Of a stretch of DNA of 64,000 nt, positions 8,044 to 17,989 are shown piece after piece. The number at the start of each line of letters is the position of its first letter. Within the stretch, counting starts at the first letter, position 1. Source of the stretch: Calditrichia bacterium (GTDB lineage Bacteria > Calditrichota > Calditrichia > RBG-13-44-9 > J075); the NCBI GenBank assembly GCA_020635015.1, contig JACKAP010000003.1, positions 248,001 through 312,000 of the forward strand, given 5' to 3'. Position numbers and translations under genes: made by a program. Below the pieces are notes generated by a model that saw only the letters and a program-made list of their open reading frames with translations, was not told the origin of the DNA and ran no database searches.

Positions 8044-8079
8044 TTGACATAAATCATGTTTTTATTTGAGAATTATCAT
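8044..8079 (+). promoter_or_regulatory. Two tandem FNR-like boxes upstream of ccoI
   Basis: TTGAC-ATAA-ATCAT (8044-8057) and TTGAG-AATT-ATCAT (8066-8079) each match TTGAT-N4-ATCAA at eight of ten bases. They lie 22 bp apart, about two helical turns, so dimers would bind the same face. The second shares AATTATCAT with the palindrome at 6021-6040. They end 116 bp before the chosen ccoI start. Confidence 0.55.
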
Positions 8080-8195
8080 TCTTGAATCGGAATAAGTCAC
8101 GTATTTTGGCACCAAATTTTTACAAATTAACCTGATTGCCTGCGCCAACCACATCTGTACCCAGGCACGTTCCCGAGGAAAACCGTCATCGTCCC

Positions 8196-10733
8196 ATGAG
8201 AAGCGAAATACAGTCACCGCCAGAAATAACCTCCGCGCCGGCAGCCTGCTATCATTGCGGATTGCCCTGCGAGCGCAACCGGATCCATTTTGATGAGAAG
8301 GACTTCTGCTGCCAGGGATGCAAAATGGTTTATGAGATCCTGCAGGAGAACCGTCTTTGCCGCTACTACAGTCTGAACGCCCAACCCGGCAGTTCTCCGA
8401 AGGAGGCGGTGCAATCCGCCCGTTTCGCTTACCTGGATGATGCGGCTGTGCAGGCCAGCCTGCTGCGTTTTCACAACGGGACCATCGCCAAAGCCACTTT
8501 TTATATACCTTCCATGCATTGCAGTTCCTGCATCTGGCTGCTGGAGAACCTTTACAAGCTGAATCCGGGGATTGCCGATTCAAAAGTCGATTTCCTGCGC
8601 AAGGAGCTGGCGGTTACATTCCGGGAAAAACAAACCAGCATCCGGGAGATCGTCGAACGGTTGGCAGCCATCGGCTACGAACCGGCCATCAACCTGGATA
8701 CCCTGGAGACTCGGGAGGAAACCGCCTCCCACCGCGCGCTCTATCTGCGAATCGGGGTGGCCGGGTTCAGCTTCGGCAATATCATGCTGCTTAGTTTCCC
8801 GGAATACCTCAGCATCGGCGACGACCTGCTGGCGTCATTCCGATCCTTTTTCGGGATTCTCAATATCCTGCTGGCCCTGCCGGTGCTGCTTTACAGTGCT
8901 TCGGAATACCTGCTTTCCGCCTGGCGGGGATTACGGCACCGCACCGTCAATATTGATGTGCCGCTCTCTCTGGGCATCCTCACCCTGTTCGGGCGCAGTC
9001 TGTATGAGATCCTCTCCGGCAGCGGAGCCGGCTACATGGATTCCTTTGCCGGCCTGGTTTTTCTGCTGCTGATCGGCAAGCTGTTTCAGAAAAAGACCTA
9101 TGATACGCTCTCCTTCGAGCGGGATTATAAATCGTTTTTTCCGATCGCCGTCACCCGGAAAGATGGCGACAGCGAACAAAGCATCCCGCTGGCACGGCTG
9201 CAGGTGGGCGATCGCATCCTGGTACGCAACCAGGAGCTGATTCCCGCCGATGCGGTGCTGATCGACGGAACCGGCCGGATCGATTACAGCTTCGTCACCG
9301 GAGAAGCCGAGCCGGTGGATAAACAAGTCGGCGATCTGATCTATGCCGGCGGGAGGCAGGCCGGAGGCGCTATCGAGCTGGAAGTGATCAAGGCGGTTTC
9401 CCAAAGCTATTTGACCCAACTCTGGAATCATGAAGCGTTTACCCAAAACCGGGAAAGCCGGATCAACACTTTCGCTAATGCGGTCAGTAAATATTTTACG
9501 TTCGGCATCATCGCCATCGCCCTGCTGGCCGCACTCTACTGGCTCCCTCAGGACCGCACCCTGGCCCTCAACGCCTTCACGGCGGTGTTGATCATCGCCT
9601 GCCCCTGCGCCCTGGCCCTTTCCACACCGTTCACCCTGGGGAATATTCTCCGGATTCTGGGACGCAATCAGTTCTATTTAAAGAATACGATTGTGATCGA
9701 AACCCTGGCCAAGATCAGCGAGATCGTATTCGACAAAACCGGCACCCTGACCCACGGGGGGGGCGGTCAATTGGATTTTAAGGGGAACGCCCTGACCTCC
9801 GAGGAGGTTCAGTTGATTAAATCGCTGTTGCGCCACTCCCGGCATCCGCTCAGTCTGCGTATCTACCGCCATCTGCCCGGCGCGGCCGCTGTTGACTTGC
9901 AGGATTTCCGCGAGACGGCCGGGATGGGGATCGAAGGACGATCCGCCGGCCGGCAGATCCGGATCGGTTCCCGGGCGTTTGTGGATCCTGGCGCCGGCCG
10001 CCGCGAACCCGGCGCCAGCGAGGTCTATGTGGCGATCGACGGTGAGCTGCGCGGTCACTTCCGCCTGCGCAGCCAGTACCGCCGGGGCCTGGCGAAGGTC
10101 TTTGCCGCATTGAGCCGGCGCTACCGGCTCTACCTGCTTTCCGGCGACAATGCAGCAGAGCGCGAGAATCTCACCGCTTTCTTCGATCCCGACGCGCTGC
10201 GCTTCGAGCAGTCGCCCCACGACAAGCTGGCATTCATCCGCAGCCTCCAGGCGGACGGACGGAAAGTGCTGATGATCGGCGACGGCCTCAACGATGCCGG
10301 TGCACTCCGGCAAAGCGATGTGGGCATTTCCATTGCGGAAGATCTCAACAATTTTTTCCCGGCTTGCGATGCCATCCTCCAGGCCGGGCAGCTCGACCGG
10401 CTGGAGCGCTTCCTGCACTTTGCCCGGCGGGGCATGACCATCATCCGGATAAATTTTATTATCTCTTTGTTATATAATCTGATTGGATTAAGCTTTGCGG
10501 TGCAAGGCACCCTGTCACCGCTGATCTGCGCAGTGCTGATGCCGCTCAGCTCCATCTCGGTGATCTTGTTCTCCACCGGCGCCGCCGGCCTGATGGCATA
10601 CCGGCTGGGCTTAAACCGCACGCGCCGGCAAAGTTGGGAAAAAACGGTTTTATCGGTTGATGATGCTTCGGAAGCCACGGTGAATCCGGCGATTGCTTCC
10701 GGAGACCTGCTCTGGAAAGGAGGGCGCTTATGA
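8196..10733 (+). CDS. ccoI: Copper-translocating P-type ATPase for cbb3 maturation (CcoI/FixI)
   Basis: A P1B-type ATPase of 845 residues needed to supply copper to cbb3 oxidase. The N-terminal metal domain has CYHCGLPC and CCQGCK, followed by an HMA domain with MHCSSC. The membrane CPC motif lies in IIACPCALALSTPF (about 466-480). The phosphorylated Asp-513 is in DKTGTLT, and the hinge motif is GDGLNDAGAL. I chose ATG 8196; upstream codons from a TTG at 8136 would add 20 atypical residues. No strong ribosome binding site is seen (GAGGAAA about 16 bases upstream). The gene overlaps ccoS by ATGA. P-type ATPases of this class export Cu(I) to the periplasm. Confidence 0.95.
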   Translation: MRSEIQSPPEITSAPAACYHCGLPCERNRIHFDEKDFCCQGCKMVYEILQENRLCRYYSLNAQPGSSPKEAVQSARFAYLDDAAVQASLLRFHNGTIAKATFYIPSMHCSSCIWLLENLYKLNPGIADSKVDFLRKELAVTFREKQTSIREIVERLAAIGYEPAINLDTLETREETASHRALYLRIGVAGFSFGNIMLLSFPEYLSIGDDLLASFRSFFGILNILLALPVLLYSASEYLLSAWRGLRHRTVNIDVPLSLGILTLFGRSLYEILSGSGAGYMDSFAGLVFLLLIGKLFQKKTYDTLSFERDYKSFFPIAVTRKDGDSEQSIPLARLQVGDRILVRNQELIPADAVLIDGTGRIDYSFVTGEAEPVDKQVGDLIYAGGRQAGGAIELEVIKAVSQSYLTQLWNHEAFTQNRESRINTFANAVSKYFTFGIIAIALLAALYWLPQDRTLALNAFTAVLIIACPCALALSTPFTLGNILRILGRNQFYLKNTIVIETLAKISEIVFDKTGTLTHGGGGQLDFKGNALTSEEVQLIKSLLRHSRHPLSLRIYRHLPGAAAVDLQDFRETAGMGIEGRSAGRQIRIGSRAFVDPGAGRREPGASEVYVAIDGELRGHFRLRSQYRRGLAKVFAALSRRYRLYLLSGDNAAERENLTAFFDPDALRFEQSPHDKLAFIRSLQADGRKVLMIGDGLNDAGALRQSDVGISIAEDLNNFFPACDAILQAGQLDRLERFLHFARRGMTIIRINFIISLLYNLIGLSFAVQGTLSPLICAVLMPLSSISVILFSTGAAGLMAYRLGLNRTRRQSWEKTVLSVDDASEATVNPAIASGDLLWKGGRL

Positions 10734-10930
10734 GTGCCATGTTTGTTTTGATCATCGCCAGTCTGCTGATTGCTCTGGGCTTTCTGGGCGCATTCCTCTG
10801 GGCCGTGAAGAGCGGCCAGTATGACGATAAATACACCCCCTCGGTGCGCATCCTGCTGGATGACGAACCGGAGGAAAAAGAACCGGCAGCATCTTCAAAA
10901 AAACCACAATCAAATTATCATACATCCTGA
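10730..10930 (+). CDS. ccoS: cbb3 oxidase assembly protein CcoS
   Basis: A 66-residue protein with one N-terminal membrane helix (about 4-26), then WAVKSGQYDD, the CcoS family signature (usually AxxxGQFDD), and a charged tail. CcoS is needed for insertion of heme and copper cofactors into cbb3 oxidase in other bacteria. Its ATG overlaps the stop of ccoI in ATGA, so the two are translationally coupled. Confidence 0.93.
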   Translation: MSAMFVLIIASLLIALGFLGAFLWAVKSGQYDDKYTPSVRILLDDEPEEKEPAASSKKPQSNYHTS

Positions 10931-10972
10931 AGTTCAATTTTCTAAACTTTCACAATTTGGAGGAGTGATTTC

Positions 10973-13165
<2,193 letters not shown>

Positions 13166-13210
13166 CGATCGCGGTAATTTTTCCGTGGTATAATTAATAA
13201 CGAGGTAACG

Positions 13211-13381
13211 ATGTATAAGCTGATTTTGGAAAACATCGAAGGGATTGAAATCTGGCCGATCATCGCGTTGGCAATATTCATCACCATATTTGCCGGGGTG
13301 GTGATCTGGGCATACCGCATGGATCCGGCGACGGTGCGGCACCTGGAAAATCTACCGCTGGAGCCAGACCAGGAAGAGTAA
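13211..13381 (+). CDS. ccoQ: Small cbb3 oxidase subunit, CcoQ-like
   Basis: A 56-residue open frame starting MYKLILENIEGIEIWP, with one membrane helix (about 15-35) and a short polar C-terminus ending EPDQEE. Size, topology and position between ccoNO and ccoP match CcoQ/FixQ, which stabilises the oxidase complex. GAGGTAACG precedes the ATG. Sequence conservation of CcoQ is low, so the call rests mainly on position. Confidence 0.8.
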   Translation: MYKLILENIEGIEIWPIIALAIFITIFAGVVIWAYRMDPATVRHLENLPLEPDQEE

Positions 13382-13431
13382 ACAATAATGCTATTATTGA
13401 GTGAATAATCAAACTTTTGGAGACCTGATCA

Positions 13432-14124
13432 ATGGCTAAACAAAAGGTAAAAGATGAACTGTTGAACCATGACTATGACGGGATCCAGGAACTGGATAAC
13501 GATCTGCCGCCATGGTGGCTTTATCTGTTTTATTTTACAATCATCTTCGGGGTGGTTTATATGCTGCATTATCATGTGCTGGGCACCGGCGACTTGCAGG
13601 TCGAAGCCTACGAAAAAGAGATGAAGGCAGCTGAAGCCCAGGCGCTGGCCCGGGCACAGGGTCAGCAGAGCGCCGCCCCCCTGGTTCAATTGACCGATGA
13701 AGGCGATCTGGCCGCCGGGAAAGAAGTCTATATGGTCAACTGCGTGCCCTGCCACGGTCAACTCGGCGAAGGCGGCGTGGGCCCGAATATGACCGATGAG
13801 TACTGGATCCACGGTGGAGAAATTGCCGATCTGGTGCATACCATCAATGTGGGAGTGCCGGAGAAAGGGATGATCTCCTGGGCGCCGATCCTCAGCAAAA
13901 AGCAGATGCAACAGGTGGCCAGCTATATCCTGACCCTGCAGGGCACCAATCCGCCCAATGCCAAGGAACCGCAAGGGAAAAAAGGTGGGAGAATAAACAC
14001 CATAATTGACCACGGCACCCGTAGTGATCGGTCGCGACCGATCACTACGACTCCGTGTCATTTTTGGCATGTATCATTACGAAAAGCGAGTTGGAGCGAG
14101 CATGGCAAATTCCCATCACATTGA
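13432..14124 (+). CDS. ccoP: cbb3 oxidase subunit III, mono-heme CcoP with an atypical tail
   Basis: A 230-residue protein with the CcoP N-terminal anchor (YDGIQELDNDLPPWWLYLF, then a helix to about residue 50). It has one cytochrome c domain with CVPCH (about residue 104) and the Met-ligand region around EKGMISW. Proteobacterial CcoP has two hemes; here only one is present. The conserved part ends near residue 186 (NPPNAKEPQGKKGG). The last 44 residues are read through the palindrome at 14011-14057 and overlap the start of ccoG by 23 bp. They look like a tail created by the repeat rather than part of the fold. Confidence 0.92.
   Translation: MAKQKVKDELLNHDYDGIQELDNDLPPWWLYLFYFTIIFGVVYMLHYHVLGTGDLQVEAYEKEMKAAEAQALARAQGQQSAAPLVQLTDEGDLAAGKEVYMVNCVPCHGQLGEGGVGPNMTDEYWIHGGEIADLVHTINVGVPEKGMISWAPILSKKQMQQVASYILTLQGTNPPNAKEPQGKKGGRINTIIDHGTRSDRSRPITTTPCHFWHVSLRKASWSEHGKFPSH
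14011..14057. repeat. GTAG...GGTCGCGACC...CTAC palindrome inside the 3' end of ccoP
   Basis: Positions 14021-14048 form a perfect 28-bp palindrome centred on GGTCGCGACC. CACGG (14011-14015) and CCGTG (14053-14057) extend it imperfectly. The same 10-bp centre, and GTAG/CTAC-type ends, occur in the palindrome at 40359-40390. It is transcribed between ccoP and ccoG and could form a strong hairpin. Confidence 0.85.
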
Positions 14125-15532
14125 CGAACTGGAACAGATATACCAGGATACCGAGGTCTTCCGCGACCGGATCGCGACGGTTGACGAGGATGGCAAGCGT
14201 ATCTGGGTATATCCCAAAAAACCATCGGGCCGGCTCTACCGGGCCAGAACCATCCTGAGTTTTTTCCTGTTAGCCTTCCTCTTCGGCGCACCATTTATCA
14301 AGATCAACGGAGAGCCGCTGATCCTGCTGAATATTCTGGAACGTAAATTCATTATTTTCGGCCTGGCATTCTGGCCGCAGGATTTCCACCTCTTCGCACT
14401 GGCAGCCCTGACCCTGGCGGTCTTTATCATCCTCTTCACGGTGGTCTTTGGGCGGGTATTTTGCGGCTGGATCTGCCCGCAGACCATCTTCATGGAGATG
14501 GTCTTCCGCAAGATCGAATATTTCATCGAGGGCGATGCCCACAAGCAGCGGGCCTTGAATAAGGCGCCCTGGTCGCCGGAAAAATTCCTGAAGAAGGCCA
14601 GCAAACATATCATTTTTTATGCGATCTCTTTTATAATCGGCAATACCTTCCTGGCCTATATTATTGGGGTTGACGAACTTTATAAGATCGTCACTGATCA
14701 TCCGAGTCAGCATTTGGGCGGGCTATCGGCGATGATCATCTTCAGCTTTGTTTTTTACGGGGTCTTTTCCTGGTTCCGCGAACAGGCCTGTGTGATCGTC
14801 TGCCCCTACGGCCGCCTGCAGGGGGTGCTGCTCGATGCCAACTCGATTGTGGTGGCCTACGACTTTAAGCGGGGCGAACCGCGAGGCCGTTTCCGTAAGA
14901 ACCAACCGCGCGAGGGGCAGGGCGATTGTATCGCCTGCGGGCTGTGCGAACAGGTCTGCCCGACCGGCATTGATATCAAAAACGGCACCCAGTTGGAATG
15001 TGTCAACTGCACCGCCTGTATCGATGCCTGTGACAGCGTGATGGACCGGATCAACAAACCCCGGGGACTGATCCGCTATGCTTCCTACAACGGGATCAAG
15101 GAGGGTGTCCGGCTGCGCTTGACCCCACGCATCATTGGGTATTCGACCATCCTGGTGCTGCTGGTCAGCGCACTGACCTTCCTGCTGGCCAATCGAGCCC
15201 CCCTGGAAGCAACCATCTTGCGCACGCCCGGCGTGCTTTATCAGGAAACCCCCGACGGAAAGATCCAGAATCTCTACAATATCAAGGTGGTTAATAAAAC
15301 GTTTGACCCAAAGGAGATCACCTTGCAGCTAAAGGACCGGACCGGGGACTTGATATTGGTCAGCGGCCAGGCGCTGCCGGTGCCGAAAGACGGCCTGGCA
15401 GAATCGGCTTTCTTTGTGCGCCTGCCGCGCAGCGAGCTCACCCGCGCCAATACGATTATCTACATCGATGTTTTAGAAGGCGGTAATCTGGTGGAAACGA
15501 TTCAGACGGCGTTTATGGGACCGGCAAAATAA
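14102..15532 (+). CDS. ccoG: cbb3 maturation ferredoxin-like membrane protein CcoG
   Basis: A 476-residue membrane protein with about five helices and two [4Fe-4S] cluster motifs, CIACGLCEQVCPTG and CVNCTACIDACD (about 276-316). The conserved membrane motif CGWICPQT is also present. CcoG (RdxA/FixG family) reduces copper to Cu(I) for cbb3 maturation in other bacteria. The last about 120 residues form the periplasmic FixG C-terminal immunoglobulin-like domain. ATG 14102 is preferred because TTGGAGCGAGC stands before it; an upstream GTG/ATG would read through the palindrome. The start overlaps the tail of ccoP. Confidence 0.93.
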   Translation: MANSHHIDELEQIYQDTEVFRDRIATVDEDGKRIWVYPKKPSGRLYRARTILSFFLLAFLFGAPFIKINGEPLILLNILERKFIIFGLAFWPQDFHLFALAALTLAVFIILFTVVFGRVFCGWICPQTIFMEMVFRKIEYFIEGDAHKQRALNKAPWSPEKFLKKASKHIIFYAISFIIGNTFLAYIIGVDELYKIVTDHPSQHLGGLSAMIIFSFVFYGVFSWFREQACVIVCPYGRLQGVLLDANSIVVAYDFKRGEPRGRFRKNQPREGQGDCIACGLCEQVCPTGIDIKNGTQLECVNCTACIDACDSVMDRINKPRGLIRYASYNGIKEGVRLRLTPRIIGYSTILVLLVSALTFLLANRAPLEATILRTPGVLYQETPDGKIQNLYNIKVVNKTFDPKEITLQLKDRTGDLILVSGQALPVPKDGLAESAFFVRLPRSELTRANTIIYIDVLEGGNLVETIQTAFMGPAK

Positions 15533-15539
15533 CCAAAAC

Positions 15540-15579
15540 GGTTGATGAGTGGCTTATTACCCGTATGTAGCCATCAACC
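15540..15579. repeat. Inverted repeat GGTTGATG / CATCAACC between ccoG and ccoH
   Basis: GGTTGATG (15540-15547) pairs with CATCAACC (15572-15579), with further partial pairing inside (GTGGCTTA / TAGCCA). It fills most of the 68-bp spacer and may shape differential expression within the operon. Confidence 0.55.
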
Positions 15580-15600
15580 ATAAACTGAGGTGTCAAGCAT

Positions 15601-16059
15601 ATGATTAAACCTGAATTACGCTGGCCGTTGGGCATTGCCGGAGTGCTGGGCCTATTTATTCTGTTTCTGGTTGCGACCGTGCTGTTCTCCCGCACGTTGC
15701 CCCTGAACCTGGTCAGCAATGATTATTATGAGAATGCCCTGAATTATCAAAAAAAGCAGGATCTCATCCGGCACACCCTGGAAAAATCTGCAGCACTATC
15801 CATCGACCATCAAGCTGAGGTCGCGCTGCTCATCCTGCGCAATCCGCTGCACGATCCGGCGCTGACAGTGAGCGGCAAGATCACCTTTTTCCGCCCCTCT
15901 GATGCCAGTCAGGATTTTGTGCTGTCCCTGGCTTTAGATGAAGGCGGACAGCAGCAAATCAGCACGGCCAGCCTCACCCGGGGCCTCTGGAACCTGATGA
16001 TACACTGGCAGGTGGATGCGGATGAATACTATCAGGAAACAGCCCTGATCCTGGAATAA
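15601..16059 (+). CDS. ccoH: cbb3 oxidase assembly protein CcoH/FixH
   Basis: A 152-residue protein with one N-terminal membrane helix (about 9-31), then LPLNLVSNDYYENALNYQ, the typical FixH entry sequence. A periplasmic beta domain ends with LTRGLWNLMIHWQVD, also a FixH hallmark. FixH/CcoH is needed for stable assembly of the cbb3 complex. It is the last gene of the cco run and is followed by an intrinsic terminator at 16105-16134. Confidence 0.92.
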   Translation: MIKPELRWPLGIAGVLGLFILFLVATVLFSRTLPLNLVSNDYYENALNYQKKQDLIRHTLEKSAALSIDHQAEVALLILRNPLHDPALTVSGKITFFRPSDASQDFVLSLALDEGGQQQISTASLTRGLWNLMIHWQVDADEYYQETALILE

Positions 16060-16104
16060 ACAGCCTGCTCCAAGCTCCCCCATTCTAATTTGGCTTACCA
16101 CACG

Positions 16105-16134
16105 ATAGCGCCCGGTTTGACGGGCGCTATTTTT
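16105..16134 (+). terminator. Intrinsic terminator after ccoH
   Basis: A 10-bp stem, ATAGCGCCCG / CGGGCGCTAT, with a six-base loop (GTTTGA), followed by TTTTATTT. It closes the cco operon 46 bp after the ccoH stop. Confidence 0.9.
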
Positions 16135-16248
16135 ATTTCAGCATCCCCACAGTCGAGAAATAAAGGGTGCCACATTCGTTCTCAGATGCCACTAATGCTA
16201 TAAGACCCTATTTGTTTTATTATTATGAGGTTAGGCCTTTTATTTGGG

Positions 16249-16262
16249 TTGATTTGCATAAA
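16249..16262 (+). promoter_or_regulatory. Candidate FNR-type box upstream of the receiver gene
   Basis: TTGAT-TTGC-ATAAA matches TTGAT-N4-ATCAA at nine of ten specified bases, 158 bp upstream of the 16421 start. It suggests the receiver gene and perhaps the following Rrf2/nos region respond to oxygen. Confidence 0.4.
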
Positions 16263-16420
16263 ATTGTGGCATCCTTGAAAATCGGCTACTGCACACGCTT
16301 AGTCTTTTTAAATATTTGTTTACATTGAAAATAAAGCTTACTTTTGCCGCTTGGCAAGCGTTTTGTAGTAGCCACTTAAAAGCAAAGGGAATCTGTATTC
16401 TATCATTAGGAAACCAGCGG

Positions 16421-16834
16421 ATGAGACGCAAGCATATTCTTGTCACCGATGATGAACGAAATATATTACGCACCTTAGAATTTATACTGGAAGCCGCCAA
16501 TTACCGGGTCAGTTTGGCGGACCGGGGGCAGAAAGCCCTGGAGATTATTTTGAACAACCGAGATAGCGATTCCCATGTCGATTTGCTGATCACCGACCTG
16601 CAGATGCCGGATATGAGCGGGCTGACGTTGATTCAGGAACTGAACAAAATGGGGATCGATATACCTAAAATGGTCATCACCGGCCATGGCAGCAAAGATG
16701 TGGTCATTCACTTGATGCAGAACCGCTGCAACGATTATATGGAAAAGCCGATCGATGATGAAGAACTGCTGAAGCGTGTGGAGCTGCTGATCCAGACCGG
16801 TGAAAAGGATCAACACAAACAACAAGAGATTTAA
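16421..16834 (+). CDS. Stand-alone receiver-domain response regulator
   Basis: A 137-residue protein that is essentially one CheY-like receiver domain. The acidic pair is Asp-10/Asp-11 (VTDDE), the phosphorylation site Asp-59 lies in LLITDLQMPDMSG, and the conserved Thr and Lys lie in VITGHG and MEKPID. There is no output domain, so it should act by protein contact or in a phosphorelay. No histidine kinase is adjacent. TTAGGAAACC precedes the ATG; the open frame extends further upstream but without a ribosome binding site. It lies between the cco and nos genes. Confidence 0.9.
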   Translation: MRRKHILVTDDERNILRTLEFILEAANYRVSLADRGQKALEIILNNRDSDSHVDLLITDLQMPDMSGLTLIQELNKMGIDIPKMVITGHGSKDVVIHLMQNRCNDYMEKPIDDEELLKRVELLIQTGEKDQHKQQEI

Positions 16835-16892
16835 TCCTGCGATTTGTGAAAAAAAATACTTTGCTGTTGACAGCAATTTTTTATCGCTTAAA

Positions 16893-16912
16893 TTAGGACA
16901 AGATAGTCTTAA
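16893..16912. promoter_or_regulatory. Candidate Rrf2 operator at its own promoter
   Basis: TTAGGACAAGATAGTCTTAA is a dyad of TTA(G/A)GAC and GTCTTAA with a six-base spacer, ending 15-18 bp before the start codon of the Rrf2 gene. The same 7-6-7 arrangement occurs at 17410-17429. Confidence 0.6.
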
Positions 16913-16929
16913 ATGTGGATTGTGTGATG

Positions 16930-17388
16930 ATGTTTTCCAAAGCATGTGTGTACGGCCTTCGAGCGGCATTATATGTCGCCACCCTTGACAAACAAGCCTT
17001 TGTTCCGATTAAAACCATTTCGGACCATCTCGATATCTCATTCCATTTTCTGACCAAGATCCTGCAAACCCTGACCCAGCATCATATTATGCTCTCCTAC
17101 CGGGGGCCGAACGGTGGCATTGCCCTGGCCCGACCGGCGGAGCAAATTAATGCGATTCAAATCGTGGAAGCAATTGACGGCACTCGCTTATTCAGCGACT
17201 GCATTCTGGATTTGCCCGGCTGCGGAACGCAGCGTCCCTGCCCGATGCACGAACAATGGAGCCGTATTCGGTCTGAAATGAAGCATCTGCTGGAAACCAC
17301 TACCCTGGCGGGGCTTAGCGAGCGCATCAGCCAATTCGACCTTCGAATAACCGCCGATGAAGGGGGTTTAAACAGCCCTGGCGGTTAG
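16930..17388 (+). CDS. Rrf2-family Fe-S repressor, probable NO/redox sensor of the nos operon
   Basis: A 152-residue Rrf2 protein with the typical start MFSKACVYGLRAALYVA, a winged helix (SDHLDISFHFLTKILQ) and the wing YRGPNGGIALA. Cys-91, Cys-98 and Cys-104 (CILDLPGCGTQRPC) match the cluster ligands of IscR and NsrR. An [Fe-S] cluster that reacts with NO or oxygen is likely. ATG 16930 gives the family N-terminus; ATG 16927 is one codon longer. A dyad just upstream (16893-16912), repeated before the next gene, points to autoregulation and control of nos. NsrR-like NO sensing is the best guess; IscR-like function is less likely given the context. Confidence 0.88.
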   Translation: MFSKACVYGLRAALYVATLDKQAFVPIKTISDHLDISFHFLTKILQTLTQHHIMLSYRGPNGGIALARPAEQINAIQIVEAIDGTRLFSDCILDLPGCGTQRPCPMHEQWSRIRSEMKHLLETTTLAGLSERISQFDLRITADEGGLNSPGG

Positions 17389-17409
17389 CCATATATTTTT
17401 TGAACCATT

Positions 17410-17429
17410 TAAAGACTAAATACTCTTAA
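17410..17429. promoter_or_regulatory. Candidate Rrf2 operator before the nos operon
   Basis: TAAAGACTAAATACTCTTAA aligns without gaps to the dyad at 16893-16912 (shared GAC-N6-TCTTAA frame). It lies 22 bp upstream of the cytochrome c start, where it would block transcription or initiation. Confidence 0.55.
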
Positions 17430-17451
17430 ATCTTAATTGAGGAATCCTATC

Positions 17452-17928
17452 ATGAAGACAGTCTATTTTATCCAGGCAATATTGCTGGCGCTACTGTTCG
17501 CCGGTTGCGGGAGCGATAGCGGAAAAGAGCAGGCCAATGCCCATCCCGCACCGCCCCAGGGACTCAGCGAATGGCAGTTGGAACACGGCATCGGGCCGAT
17601 TACCAGCAAGGTCACCCTGGAAGCGGTCAATGTGGAACTGGCGCAGCAGGGGCAGGCCCTCTTCGATGTCAAGTGCGCTCCCTGCCATAAAGTCGATGAA
17701 CGCTATATCGGGCCTCCCCTGGGCGGTGTGGTCAAACGGCGTACCCCGGAATATATCATGAATATGATGCTGAATCCTGACGAGATGGTTAAAAAACATC
17801 CCGAGGCACAGAAGCTGCTGGCAAAATACCTTGCCCCGATGACCTATCAGAATGTCTCGGAGGCCGATGCCCGGGCATTGCTGGAGTTCCTGCGTACTCA
17901 GGCGGATGTGGTTCCCAAACCGGAATAA
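17452..17928 (+). CDS. Exported c-type cytochrome lipoprotein, likely electron donor to NosZ
   Basis: A 158-residue lipoprotein: signal peptide with lipobox LFAGC (Cys-19), then a mono-heme cytochrome c domain with CAPCH near residue 80. The distal Met is probably in APMTYQNV. It precedes nosZ by 61 bp, and clade II nos clusters usually encode such a cytochrome c, so it probably feeds electrons from the quinol pool side to NosZ. ATG 17452 follows TTGAGGAATCC; a TTG at 17437 is a poorer start. A candidate Rrf2 operator lies just upstream. Confidence 0.9.
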   Translation: MKTVYFIQAILLALLFAGCGSDSGKEQANAHPAPPQGLSEWQLEHGIGPITSKVTLEAVNVELAQQGQALFDVKCAPCHKVDERYIGPPLGGVVKRRTPEYIMNMMLNPDEMVKKHPEAQKLLAKYLAPMTYQNVSEADARALLEFLRTQADVVPKPE

Positions 17929-17989
17929 GCGGTAGCACTGCTTCACTTAAACGTTCAGTACCCAATCTTTCAAAATGGCAGGAGGTAGT

